Source: Pyrus communis
Taxonomy: Eukaryota; Streptophyta; Magnoliopsida; Rosales; Rosaceae
DNA length: 64,000 bases
NCBI RefSeq assembly: GCF_963583255.1
Contig: NC_084811.1
Location: 14,154,088-14,218,087, forward strand
Reading direction: 5' to 3'
The notes beneath the pieces were generated by a model, which was given only the letters and a program-made list of their open reading frames with translations, did no database searches and was not told where the DNA came from. Each line of letters starts with the position of its first letter. Positions within the stretch are counted from its first letter, which is position 1. The position numbers were made by a program, and so were the translations under genes. This document shows, in pieces, positions 34,160-45,652 of this stretch.

Positions 34160-36077
34160 TGATGTGAGAATTACTTGACACTCAAATTAAACCCTCGTTT
34201 GACAATTGTAGTAGAATGGATAAGTGAGGGATCGTTCTAGACTGGGGATTAGGAGGGCTTGCTAAAACCTTCTAAATTGACTTAAAAACATAAAAACACA
34301 ATATAAAACACTATTTAATGCTCGCAGAAAGCAAAACTAAAAATAAGAAAGATTAAGACTAAGATTTCAACGAAATAGGGGGGAATTGGATTTGGACGAA
34401 TTTAAACTAAAATGAATACTTGGAAACAAAACAAATTGTAAATATGGATTTGACGGAAATGAATGGATGGGAAGCTAGCTAAGGGTTCTTTCTCTACACA
34501 TGATATTTATGCATATGAATCAATTTCCAGTTATTCCTTCATTGAATTATGAACGACAATGCCCCAAATTAACCGTGACATCACTAGTTAACCCTCAGAT
34601 TTTCCTTATATTATTGGATTGGATGGCATCATTCGACAACCCAAAACATTCTCAAAAGTTCCCTACATGTCATCATAATAGAGATACAATCGAAGATCAT
34701 TAAGAATAATGAAAACCATAAGCATTGACAAAGCATTTGCAACTATGACATCATGTTACTCATGCTAAGAATTAAACTTAACTCGATCGTGACAAGCGAC
34801 CTTCACTACTTTCAAGTATAAGTTAGTAACGATTATGTGAAACCTTCTTAAACTTTAGCCACATATTCATGCATGCTAATTAAGTGTCGACCCTCAATCA
34901 ACAAACACAAATAAGTTAATCATCAAATAGTTAAGCCAATTGCATTCACGAATCAAGAGTTCATAACCGGAATTCATCAATTCATATCACATAAATAATC
35001 ATGGTATTGAAATCACCCCTAGCCAAAAAGGGTTTAGTTCCTCATAACTTTGAAATCAAAGAAACACCTAAACATTCCAACAACTCAAACTTGAATTGTA
35101 TGAACGTTTAGGCACTCTTCTCTTCCATTCCTCATATTACAAAACAAAGAGAATTGAATTTAAACATTGAAATCAAAGAAACGCGTAAACATTCCAACAA
35201 CTCAAACGTGAATTGTATGAACGTTTAGGCCTTCTTCTCTTCGTCTTCGTTGTAGCACAAGGACTAAGGGATGTTGTTGGTGTGTTGAATGGATTGGGGG
35301 ATTATGGAAATGGAAGAGATGGAGGAGAAAGGGAAGGGAATGGTGCAGAAAATGGAGAGACTCACGGCTAGGGAGAAGATGGAAGTGTTTGTGGTGTGTT
35401 GTGTATGAAAAATGAGATGCATTGAATGAATGAATGCAAGGGTATTTATAGGAGTAGTGGAGGGAACATATGGCTATGTCATTTGTAGGTGAAGTAGGTG
35501 GATGTTGTAGGTGAAGTAGGTGGATGTTGTAGGTGAGTAGGTGGATGTTGTAGGTGATTATGAGTGATAAGTGATAAGTGTATGATATGTTAAGTGATAA
35601 GTGAATGATTATGATAAGTGATAAATGAATGTATGATATGATAAGTGGTGAATGATATGTGGTGAATGATAAGTGGTAGTGTTTAAGTATTTAAAATAGG
35701 GAACAAAGCCCTTCCTTGCATGGCAAGGAAGGGAGACACAAGGAAACACACGACAATGTCCTAAGGTTGCTAGGAATGTTGTTTTTGTGTTCTAAAATGC
35801 GTAGGAGTTTTCAATGATGCTCAAACATGAGGTCTTTTTAGGATTTAACTTCTCTACTTCAAGTCTTCAATTTCGTCCATCCTTTTGGCTCCAAGCATAT
35901 GATATCCATTCCAATCTCTAATTTGCTCCAAAAGGCTCCAAAAGGCATCCTTTTGCATACTTTGCCCTTAGAACCTGAAAACACACAAAAGAAGCATGAA
36001 GAACTAAAATAACTAAAGAAACATAACGTAAATGTACGAGAACAAGCCATTTAAGTCGCATAAATATGCTCCTATCA
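34160..36077 (-). repeat. E7 3' LTR (left copy, 1918 bp)
   Basis: TGATGTGAG...CCTATCA. TATA (TATAAATACC in element sense) at 35441-35452. A 22-bp repeat (GTAGGTGAAGTAGGTGGATGTT) is present about three times at 35484-35556, followed by GATAAGTG-type repeats to 35680. No gene. Confidence 0.94.
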
Positions 36078-37863
36078 AATACCCCCACACTTAGCTTTTG
36101 CTAGTCCTCGAGCAAAACAGAAAAACAAAACAAAAAGAACAAAACACAACCTACACCTTCCAACAATCGTATCAGGGACTTCCAATGCACATGACAAATT
36201 AAAAATCATTATTCTCACAGATTTGAGCCATCTTTACACTTAAGTACATTCTTACTCATAGTCACCACATACTAGTTCACAATTAAGCATTTAAAACCAT
36301 GTTTTGAATATAGTAACATGCCTTAGAGAATTCCCTCAATTTCTTACTAGATGTACTCTCGTTTTTCACACAGATTTTCTGACTACACACCCTACACTAG
36401 GTATATGTGAGAAGATTGATGTAATCATAAAAACGAACACTCACATATATGTATTTCAAAGGAAGCAATTTCTGGAGTTAATAAGCATGTTTAGATATGA
36501 TCTCATGAATGGAATGCTACTACTTAGACGCGAGGACCAGTGATACCATATGCTCATACCAAGTTCAAACTCCACAAATTGAAATACACAACACTCAAGA
36601 TAGAAGTCAAGGGTTGTAACGGGGCTTGGGGTATGTGGATAACAAAGAAGGGATATGGAAAACAAAGGTTTTTAAAGAAATAGTGAGCAAAGCATTTGAA
36701 TCAACTTAGAATTCACTTTTGAATGAAAACTCAACTTTTGAACAAAAAGGGAGAATTTAGACAATTTACGCCCAGAATTGGTGTTTTGGAACCTTTCTTC
36801 AATCACTTATTCTTTCATTTTTTTTTTTTTTTAAAGCTCTTTTTTCTTTCTTTCTTTCTTTTCTCTTTTTTTTTTTTTTTCTTTTCTTTTGAATCTCAAA
36901 ACATAAACACTTAAACATTCTCTCCCCCACACTTATTTTCTTTCATAATGTAACTCAAAAGGAATTCAATTAAGTCATGCTCACTATCTTTTAAGAACAA
37001 GGGTGGGGATTGTCCTAAACTAGGCTAGGTGAGGAAAATGTGGGTAAACAAAGAATAAAGGCTAAACAAGGCTCAACGGGGTTAAAACTTACAACATATA
37101 CGAAGTATGGGAAGTAAGGCTATTTGGCTATGGTGGTGGTCACTACACAACTTCTTCTTGAATATGTGTTATGCAAATCAATAACATGCTTTGAATGAAA
37201 TGGGCATGAGTTCTAGCATTTAGTTCTATCATGATACAATTGCATTCTAAGTAGCAACCAAGCAAGGAATAATGAGATCATGCAACAACTTTAGAAAATA
37301 AAGAATCACAGAAAATAACTCTCCAAAGAAAGTAATGGCTCGAGTCTCACAGGGATGTAGCGTTTGTTTGAGTTTCTTCCTTCAAGCATGTTACAAAAAC
37401 GAATTTTTCTTTTATGATTGCATGTGAAGTCATACATTATAACCATAACCAAGCATATACCAAGAGTAAATCAAACTTTTCTCTATGTTTATAACTCTTT
37501 CTAACCGTCATGCAATTATAAACCAAATCCTTATCATTGTGTTGGAAGGTACCCTAAGACACAAACACACAAAAACGACTTTTAAAACAACTCTTTTTGG
37601 GTTTTTCAAAACAATTTTTCAAATTTTTATGGGATTTTCGAATTATAAAACAAAACACACTAAAACACTCTAAAACAACTTAAAAATACCTTAAAAACAG
37701 CAAGGAACAACATTAGAAGTTATGGTGGATAAAACCCTACGAATTTGCATCAAAACACTTTAGTTTAGTTACCCCCCCACACTTAAATCAAACATTGTCC
37801 TCAATGTTTTAAGCATAGATTCACACAAAACATAAGTAAACACACAAAAAGCAACTAAACATA
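36078..37863 (-). other. E7 PPT and 3' UTR
   Basis: Starts with the PPT (36078-36092). Further AAGTGTGGGGG motifs lie at 36921-36934 and 37771-37784. A pyrimidine tract of T and CTTT runs is at 36819-36888. No gene seen; short frames here are not shared in reading phase with other copies. Confidence 0.82.
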
Positions 37864-39219
37864 TTAAACATGGCATAATGTAATTAACAAAGAGAAGAGT
37901 TTAGAGACGCAAATCTGGTTATAGAGTGTAAATTCCATCTTCTCCTTGGTAATTGCATTGAGGCTTTGATCTTTGTGATTCCACAGGCTTACTCTTGAAC
38001 TGGTTTCTGCCCATCGTTGATTTTCCTTTGTGCTACTTCTTGAACTGGGTAGCAGGATGGTTCTTTTAGTCTCCTCCGAAGGTCTGAGCTTATCCCTTTT
38101 ATCTGTTTCTTTGTTCAATCTTTCCAATTCGTATTGAAAAGGGTTGGAGGATAACTCAGCCTATGTTTGTCTCCACATGCTTCAATGTATCATTTTCACT
38201 TGCCTTACTCGCTCCCCTTTGCAGAAGTGGTCCCTTCTCCGGAAGTGTATCAACCGTTGAAGATGACTACTCGAGAGCAACGCTAGGTAAGCAATCAGGA
38301 ATAGATTCCAGGCAGTTGGCTCCAGAACGGAAGACTGACTCCAAATGCCGGCTGATTGCTTCGTTTACTTTGCCATGCGAGTAAAAACAAGGACAAAGAA
38401 AAAGACAGGGAAAGAGCATGATATGAGATACTTTTGCTTTTGACCTTGATGATATGAGATACCTTTGCTTTTGAAGAAGCGGTGAATGAATCAGCACATG
38501 TATTTGTTGTGCTGTTTCCTCCTGGGTCATCTGTACTCCAGACATCTGGTATCATCTTTGGGGAAGAAGAAAGAATTGAGTATTTCGAAAGGCTTTGCTG
38601 GGAGTGCGCCCTTAGAGGTGAGGGAGAGTTGGGCATTTTCTTCAGGTTTGCCCTGCCATAAAAGACTAAGGTCGACATATATAGAGATAATATCAAGTGG
38701 TGGTACTTTTTACCCTTGTCGACAAACGTTTTGATCCCGCAATTCCGGCTTTTTGAAATAGTGGCGCCTCTTCGATCTTTGAATACGCCTCTTCGATTTT
38801 TGAGCAGGCGCCCCTTCGATTTCTGAACGACGCCCCTTCGCTTTCTGAACGACACGTGGTAGTGCAGATGCGGCTCCTTTTGACAAAGCTACACGCGTCT
38901 TCTGAAAAGCAGAGAAAGCGTCGCCGAACTTTGCGCTTGTTGGCTAAAGATATGTAGTTGCGGTGATGGCCTCCACGTGTTGTCTGAAAAGAAGAAATCT
39001 TTTGACAAAGTTGAACGCGTCTTCTGAAAAGCCGAGAAAGCGTCGCCAAAATTACGCCGGAAATTCCGGCTTTTTGAATCGGTGGACGCGTCGCCTTGGC
39101 TTTTTTATTGAGCTATCGATCACCACAACAAACACACTCTGAAGATTTCCCATTCTTGAAGATCGACTCCGGCCCTTTGAAATTTAACTTCATCCCTTTT
39201 CTTTGAACACTTTTGAAAA
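37864..39219 (+). promoter_or_regulatory. E7 cargo upstream and promoter-like region
   Basis: Conserved with E5 and E6. It has a four-unit array of about 21 bp (CCTCTTCGATTTCTGA type, 38763-38850), CACGTG motifs at 38853-38858 and within CCACGTGT near 38973-38980, two 60-bp units with TTTTGACAAAG and ACGCGT (38877-38936 and 38999-39058), and a TATA-like TTTTTTATTG at 39101-39110, about 115 bases upstream of the ATG. TTGAC resembles W-box cores; factor binding is inferred only from motif form. Confidence 0.6.
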
Positions 39220-39891
39220 ATGGCAAACTCATCGAACCTTAGCTTGGAATTGAGCCTTAGCAGTGATACGGGCGCGCCGCGTCAAGGTAACGTATGGCGC
39301 CCTTCTTTCTTTTCTTCTAACGGTCCTCTCACAGGTGAAGACTCCGTGATGCAGGACGCCACAACAGCTACAATAGTAGCTAGGAACCTCCTCACTCCAA
39401 AAGATAGTAGGCTGCTGTCAGGACGGTCCGATGAGTTGGCCGTTCAAGAGTCCCTCGCACTTAGTGTTCAGTGTGCGAGTTCTGTGTCCAACATGGGCCA
39501 ACGCCTGCTTGCCCGCTCCCGTCAGGTGGAATCATTGATGGCAGAGGTGGAAAGTCTCAAGCAGGAGATCCAGCAGCTTAACTATGAGAATAGAAGTTTG
39601 CATGTGCTTGCAAATAACTATTCGTCGGGCATGAAGAGGAAGCTTGATGAGCTGCAAGAATCTGAGGGTCGAATTCACAATGACCGTCAAAGGCTTGCGT
39701 CTTATCTCCAGAGGCACCTTTTTCCTGGGTCATCCAGCGCTTGGCCAAGTATTGAGGCCTGGAATGCTCTAGCTCCGATGCCTCCCGCTCCGATGGCTTC
39801 CGCTCCGATGCCTCCCGCTTCTATGCCTCCCGCTTCTGCGCCTTCCGCTTCTGCGCCTCGTAGTGGGGCTTCACGTAAACAACCTTTGTGA
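39220..39891 (+). CDS. E7 antisense cargo: 223-residue coiled-coil protein
   Basis: Complete frame from the same ATG as in E5 to TGA 39889-39891. Most of the first 145 residues are identical to E5, with replacements such as K to R and QLKYEN to QLNYEN; many of the remaining base differences are synonymous (for example AGC/AGT, AAT/AAC). The coiled-coil heptads are preserved. The C-terminal repeat region is shorter by whole five-residue units, and the end RSGASRKQPL is kept. It lies about 85 bases from, and convergent with, the mini-Gag stop on the other strand, separated by a T/A tract. The function is unknown. Confidence 0.85.
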   Translation: MANSSNLSLELSLSSDTGAPRQGNVWRPSFFSSNGPLTGEDSVMQDATTATIVARNLLTPKDSRLLSGRSDELAVQESLALSVQCASSVSNMGQRLLARSRQVESLMAEVESLKQEIQQLNYENRSLHVLANNYSSGMKRKLDELQESEGRIHNDRQRLASYLQRHLFPGSSSAWPSIEAWNALAPMPPAPMASAPMPPASMPPASAPSASAPRSGASRKQPL

Positions 39892-39915
39892 AGCTCCACC
39901 TTTCTCCATGTTTAG

Positions 39916-39960
39916 TATTTTTTTTTTTTTTTTTTATTTATTTATTTTTTTTTTTTTTTA
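39916..39960. repeat. E7 T-rich tract between cargo and mini-Gag
   Basis: Two long T runs separated by TATTTATTTA, at the same junction as the T runs of E2, E5 and E6. Confidence 0.88.
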
Positions 39961-39976
39961 TTTTACATAAATAAAA

Positions 39977-41311
39977 TCAAACGGCATGGAATTTATCTTT
40001 GAATGGGCGGTGATACTTGAAATGATCCGGTAATAGTTTAAATTCCAGATTGGGTGCCTGAATCATTAACCACATGTTAGTATAAAAGAAAATTGAAATT
40101 CGGGGAGGCGGCTTACCTGTGTGCTCCAAAATGAACTCCAGAATAAACACCCCTTCGAAAGTTATGACTTGTCCCGTGTCATAAAATCCAACTTCCTTGG
40201 GAATTGTGGTTTCAAATATGTCCTCTTTGATGCCTTCTACATCTTCTCCAGCCACTACCTTCTCTTGAATCATTCTTCTTGGTGTACAAAGTCTTTTGAA
40301 GAATTCAACACCATCTAAAACTTGCTGTGTTGCACCAAGAATTTGAATAGCATTTTGCTTCTTTGGGAAGGCTTCCACGATGTCCTTTTTACTCTCTTCT
40401 TGGTTGGGAATCAAAAACCTGCTAGGAAAATGGACATTGGGTGGAATAACATCAGAATAACATGGAATTGGGACGTCCTTACTGGTGGTGGGTGGTTTAG
40501 AGGGCTTAGGGGGCTGCGGCAAGGGTTGTTCTACCCTTGCCGTGTGCATGTCTTCTTCCTCCTCCTCAATTAGCAGCTCTTCATCCACTTCTAGGCTATG
40601 TTTGGACATTTTTAGGTCAGCTCCAACCTCCATAGCACTTCCCAAAGTGATAGCATTATGGATTTCAAAATCTTCCTTCGAGTTTTCAATAGTTGAGTTG
40701 GAAAGTTCACTTTGCTCTTGAATTTGTTTCATGAACTCCATAATCTGCCCAAATTGCTCGTCCAATTTACCCAACTTCTTGTCTTGATTTTGTTCGTCCT
40801 GCGTCAAAGAGGTTAGTAATTGAAAATTTTTATCATTATCCATGGACATACTTGAACTTGATTGGAATTGTTGTGGGGGAGGTTGTGGTGGCTGCATAGG
40901 TGTTGTATTGAACTCCTCATATGGTTGCCAATATGCTTCTTGTTGAGCCTCCTTGGCTTGATTTTGTGACCCCTGCGCCAAAGAATTTATTTCATTAAGA
41001 ATTTGAATATAATCTATTGGCGAACTTGAATTTAATTGAGCATATTGCATATGAAGTTGTGGTGGCTGCATAGGTCTTGAATAGAACTCCTCATATGGTT
41101 GCCAATATGCTTCACGTTGAACTTGTTGATCTTCCCACCATATAGAGTTTGAATGATCCCACCAATCTCTTTGTGGACATTGATTGGCTTGAAATCCTTG
41201 CCTATATGAAGCACCAAATGTAGGGACACTCTGCATTGTGGTCCTTTCGGCATACGGCGACAATTTAGAAGTAAGATTTGCCAATTGAGCTTGAATGCTA
41301 GCAAAATCCAT
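39977..41311 (-). CDS. E7 mini-Gag: 444-residue Gag-linker protein lacking capsid and zinc knuckle
   Basis: Long frame at the gag position of a minus-strand element. It begins MDFASIQAQLANLTS, matching autonomous Gag just before its zinc knuckle, but the knuckle cysteines are gone. WWDHSN..WWEDQQ matches the WRDHPNFKWRE motif. The unit EAYWQPYEEF..PMQPPQ is duplicated (about 68-87 and 125-144). Residues about 155-330 follow the Gag C-terminal linker (QFGQIMEFMKQIQEQ, NAITLGSAMEVG, PPNVHFPSRF). Residues about 345-395 (KEDIFETT..GQVITF) form a block shared with E6 and absent from autonomous copies. The end, LEFKLLPDHFKYH, matches the protease-RT linker of E4 pol. The protein is acidic, and might interact with helper Gag; this is inference. 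Confidence 0.78.
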   Translation of the reverse strand: MDFASIQAQLANLTSKLSPYAERTTMQSVPTFGASYRQGFQANQCPQRDWWDHSNSIWWEDQQVQREAYWQPYEEFYSRPMQPPQLHMQYAQLNSSSPIDYIQILNEINSLAQGSQNQAKEAQQEAYWQPYEEFNTTPMQPPQPPPQQFQSSSSMSMDNDKNFQLLTSLTQDEQNQDKKLGKLDEQFGQIMEFMKQIQEQSELSNSTIENSKEDFEIHNAITLGSAMEVGADLKMSKHSLEVDEELLIEEEEEDMHTARVEQPLPQPPKPSKPPTTSKDVPIPCYSDVIPPNVHFPSRFLIPNQEESKKDIVEAFPKKQNAIQILGATQQVLDGVEFFKRLCTPRRMIQEKVVAGEDVEGIKEDIFETTIPKEVGFYDTGQVITFEGVFILEFILEHTGKPPPRISIFFYTNMWLMIQAPNLEFKLLPDHFKYHRPFKDKFHAV

Positions 41312-41464
41312 ATCTTACTTCTCTAGTACCTAAAATCAAAGAAAGAGAACTAAATCAAATATCAAAAGTAACAACAAACAAAGAAAACAACACTAAGTTA
41401 GAAACTAAAACGAAAACAACTAAACCAAAAAAAACAAAAGAACCAAGGGATTAGCAAAGTTGCT

Positions 41465-41484
41465 AATCCCCGGCAACGGCGCCA
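41465..41484 (-). promoter_or_regulatory. E7 primer-binding site (tRNA-Asp)
   Basis: tRNA-Asp complement, five bases from the LTR edge at 41490. The leader between it and the mini-Gag ATG is about 150 bases. Confidence 0.93.
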
Positions 41485-41489
41485 AAATT

Positions 41490-43606
41490 TGATGTGAGAA
41501 TTACTTGACACTCAAATTAAACCCTCGAGACTTGTACTTGGCGGCTCACGAGCAACATATAGACTAAGGTTGCCCATCACTCCCTCGCTCTTTTTTGAAG
41601 TGAAGGCCGAGTAGAAGCTAGGTTTTAATCTCCTAAGTCCACCTTCTTCTGGAGTTCTTTCCCGCAGTCGGTTGTTGGTCTTTTTCGTATCGAAATGGAT
41701 CGCCCTTTCCTTTAGAGCAAAGTTCGTTTGACAATTGTAGTAGAATGGATAAGTGAGGGATCGTTCTAGACCGGGGATTAGGAGGGCTTGCTAAAACCTT
41801 CTAAATTGACTTAAAAACATAAAAACACAATATAAAACACTATTTAATGCTCGCAGAAAGCAAAACTAAAAATAAGAAGGATTAAGACTAAGATTTCAAC
41901 GAAATAGGGGGGAATTGGATTTGGACGAATTTAAACTAAAATGAATACTTGGAAACAAAACAAATTGTAAATATGGATTTGACGGAAATGAATGGATGGG
42001 AAGCTAGCTAAGGGTTCTTTCTCTACACATGATATTTATGCATATGAATCAATTTCCAGTTATTCCTTCATTGAATTATGAACGACAATGCCCCAAATTA
42101 ACCGTGACATCACTAGTTAACCCTCAGATTTTCCTTATATTATTGGATTGGATGGCATCATTCGACAACCCAAAACATTCTCAAAAGTTCCCTACATGTC
42201 ATCATAATAGAGATACAATCGAAGATCATTAAGAATAATGAAAACCATAAGCATTGACAAAGCATTTGCAACTATGACATCATGTTACTCATGCTAAGAA
42301 TTAAACTTAACTCGATCGTGACAAGCGACCTTCACTACTTTCAAGTATAAGTTAGTAACGATTATGTGAAACCTTCTTAAACTTTAGCCACATATTCATG
42401 CATGCTAATTAAGTGTCGACCCTCAATCAACAAACACAAATAAGTTAATCATCAAATAGTTAAGCCAATTGCATTCACGAATCAAGAGTTCATAACCGGA
42501 ATTCATCAATTCATATCACATAAATAATCATGGTATTGAAATCACCCCTAGCCAAAAAGGGTTTAGTTCCTCATAACTTTGAAATCAAAGAAACACCTAA
42601 ACATTCCAACAACTCAAACTTGAATTGTATGAACGTTTAGGCACTCTTCTCTTCCATTCCTCATATTACAAAACAAAGAGAATTGAATTTAAACATTGAA
42701 ATCAAAGAAACGCGTAAACATTCCAACAACTCAAACGTGAATTGTATGAACGTTTAGGCCTTCTTCTCTTCGTCTTCGTTGTAGCACAAGGACTAAGGGA
42801 TGTTGTTGGTGTGTTGAATGGATTGGGGGAATATGGAAATGGAAGAGATGGAGGAGAAAGGGAAGGGAATGGTGCAGAAAATGGAGAGACTCACGGCTAG
42901 GGAGAAGATGGAAGTGTTTGTGGTGTGTTGTGTATGAAAAATGAGATGCATTGAATGAATGAATGCAAGGGTATTTATAGGAGTAGTGGAGGGAACATAT
43001 GGCTATGTCATTTGTAGGTGAAGTAGGTGGATGTTGTAGGTGAAGTAGGTGGATGTTGTAGGTGAGTAGGTGGATGTTGTAGGTGATTATGAGTGATAAG
43101 TGATAAGTGTATGATATGTTAAGTGATAAGTGAATGATTATGATAAGTGATAAATGAATGTATGATATGATAAGTGGTGAATGATATGTGGTGAATGATA
43201 AGTGGTAGTGTTTAAGTATTTAAAATAGGGAACAAAGCCCTTCCTTGCATGGCAAGGAAGGGAGACACAAGGAAACACACGACAATGTCCTAAGGTTGCT
43301 AGGAATGTTGTTTTTGTGTTCTAAAATGCGTAGGAGTTTTCAATGATGCTCAAACATGAGGTCTTTTTAGGATTTAACTTCTCTACTTCAAGTCTTCAAT
43401 TTCGTCCATCCTTTTGGCTCCAAGCATATGATATCCATTCCAATCTCTAATTTGCTCCAAAAGGCTCCAAAAGGCATCCTTTTGCATACTTTGCCCTTAG
43501 AACCTGAAAACACACAAAAGAAGCATGAAGAACTAAAATAACTAAAGAAACATAACGTAAATGTACGAGAACAAGCCATTTAAGTTGCATAAATATGCTC
43601 CTATCA
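41490..43606 (-). repeat. E7 5' LTR (right copy, 2117 bp, with 199-bp insert)
   Basis: Matches the left copy except for the insert at 41528-41726 and a few bases. The 22-bp repeat array is at 43012-43086. Confidence 0.94.
41528..41726. other. 199-bp foreign insert in the E7 5' LTR, possibly organellar DNA
   Basis: Found between ACCCTCG and TTTGACAATT, which are contiguous in the left LTR. The insert has no LTR-like sequence, is less AT-rich than its surroundings and carries no target-site duplication, only a TCG at both junctions. Its character (GAAATGGATCGCCC, GAGCAACATATAGAC) recalls plant mitochondrial intergenic DNA to me; I cannot confirm that. Confidence 0.6.
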
Positions 43607-43611
43607 CTTAC

Positions 43612-44540
43612 TAGAATGCACTCTATTTTCACACAGATTTTCTGACTACACACCCTACACTAGTTATATGTGAGAGATTGATGTAAACATGAAAGACTAG
43701 TATCTCACATATGTTATGCAATTCAATGCTTTGAATGAAATGGATATAAGTTCTAGCATTTAGTTCTAGCATGATACAATTGCATTCTAAGTAGCAACCA
43801 AGCAAGGAATAATGAGATCATGCAACAACTTTAGAAAACAACGAATCACAGAAAATAACTCTCCAAAGAATGTTTAGGCTCAAGTCTCACAAGGTTGTAG
43901 CGTTTGTTTGAGTTCTTTCCTTCAAGCATGTTACAAAAACGAATTTTTCTTTTATGATTGCATGTGAAGTCATACATTATAACCATAACCAAGCATATAC
44001 CAAGAGTAAATCAAACTTTCATCCATGTTTATAACTCTTTTTAACCGTCATGCAATTACAACCCAAATCCTTATCATTCTGTTGGAAGGTACCCTAAGAC
44101 ACAAACACACACAAACGACTCAAAACACTCTTTTTAGGCTTTTCAAAACATTTTTTTTTTCAAATTTTTATGTGATTTTCGGAGTTATAAAACAAAACAC
44201 ACTAAAACACTCTAAAACAATTTAAAAAAAAACACCTTAAAACAGCAAGGAACAACCTTTGAAGTTATGGGTGATAAAATCCCACGAATTTGCATTAAAT
44301 ATACTTAGTTACCCCCCCCCCACACTTAAATCAAACATTGTCCTCAATGTTTTAAGCATAGATTCACACAAAAAGCAACTAAACATACTAAACATGGCAG
44401 AATGTAATTAACAAAGAGAAGAGTTTAGAGACGCAAATCTGGTTATGGAGTGTAAATTCCCTCTTCTCCTTGGTGATTGCATTGAGGCTTTGATCTTTGT
44501 GATTCCACAGGCTTACTCTTGAACTGGTTTCCGCCCATCG
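43612..44540 (-). other. E6 3' UTR remainder
   Basis: Continues the E6 3' UTR after the CTTAC duplication. Compared with E7 and E9, a segment including the T run and one PPT-like motif is missing after about 43710. A PPT-like motif remains at 44311-44327. No gene seen. Confidence 0.78.
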
Positions 44541-45652
44541 TTGATTTTCCTTTGTGCTACTCTTGAACTGGGCAGCAGGATTCCCTTTAGGGTCTCCCCC
44601 GAAGGTCTGAGCTTTCTCCTGTTATCTGTTTCTTTGTTCAATCTTTGCATGAGTGGTCCCTTCTCTGGAAGTGTATCAACCGTTGAAGATGACTACTCGA
44701 GAGCAACGCTAGGTAAGCAATCAGGAATAGATTCCAGGCAGTTGGCTCTAGATCGGAAGACTGACTCCAAGTGCCGGCTGATTGCTTCTTTTACTTTGCC
44801 ATGCAAGTAAGAACAAGGACAAAGAAAAAGACAGGGAAAGAGCATGATATGAGATACTTTTGCTTTTGACCTTGATGATATGAGATACCTTTGCTTTGAA
44901 GAAGCGGTGAATGAATCAGCACATGCTTCAATCCGCCGTTTCCTCCTGGGTCATATGTACTCCAGGCATCTGGTATCATCTTTGGGGAAGAAGAAAGAAT
45001 TGAGTATTTTGAAAGGCTTTGCTGGGAGTGCGCCCTCAGAGGTGAGGGAGAGTTGGGCATTTTCTTCAGGTTTGCCCTGCATAAAAGACGAAGGTCGACA
45101 TATATAGAGATAATATCAAGTGGTGGTACTTTTTACCCTTGTCGACAAACGTTTTGATCCCGCAAATCCGGCTCTTTGAAATAGTGGCGCCTCTTCGATC
45201 TTTGAATACGCCTCTTCGATTTCTGAGCAGGCGCCCCTTCGATTTCTGAACGACGCCCCTTCGCTTTCTGAACGACACGTGGTAGTGCAGATGCGGCTCC
45301 TTTTGACAAAGCTGCACGCGTCTTCTGAAAAGCAGAGAAAGCGTCGCCGAACTTTGCGCTTGTCGGCTAAAGATGTGTAGATGCGATGATGGCCTCCACG
45401 TGTTTTCAGCTTTGTCAGAAATCTTTTGACAAAGTTGAACGCGTTTTCTGAAAAGCCGAGGGAGCGTCGCCTAAATTACGCCGGAAAATCCGGCTCTTTG
45501 AATCGGTGGACGCGTCGTCTTGGCTTTTTATAGAGCTATCAATCACCCCAACAGACACACTCTGAAGATTTCCCATTCCTGAAACTCGACTCCGGCCCTT
45601 TGTGAAATTTTAACTCCATCCACCCCTTCTCTTTGAACACTTTTGAAAAAAA
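44541..45652 (+). promoter_or_regulatory. E6 cargo upstream and promoter-like region
   Basis: Same architecture as E7: a 21-bp array (45183-45275), 60-bp units at 45300-45359 and 45423-45482, a CCACGTGT G-box near 45395-45402, and the best TATA box of the three copies (TTTTTATAG, 45525-45533), about 120 bases before the ATG. Confidence 0.62.

Larger units (their letters stand above)
34160..43606 (-). mobile_element. E7: non-autonomous Athila derivative with mini-Gag and intact antisense cargo
   Basis: 9447 bp, minus strand, flanked by CTTAC at 34155-34159 and 43607-43611 within the E6 3' UTR. LTRs are 34160-36077 (1918 bp) and 41490-43606 (2117 bp); the difference is one 199-bp insertion at 41528-41726. 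I count about four base differences otherwise. The interior carries PPT, a long 3' UTR, cargo promoter and gene, mini-Gag, leader and PBS. Both of its long frames are open, so it may be the best-preserved member of the two-gene type. Confidence 0.95.
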
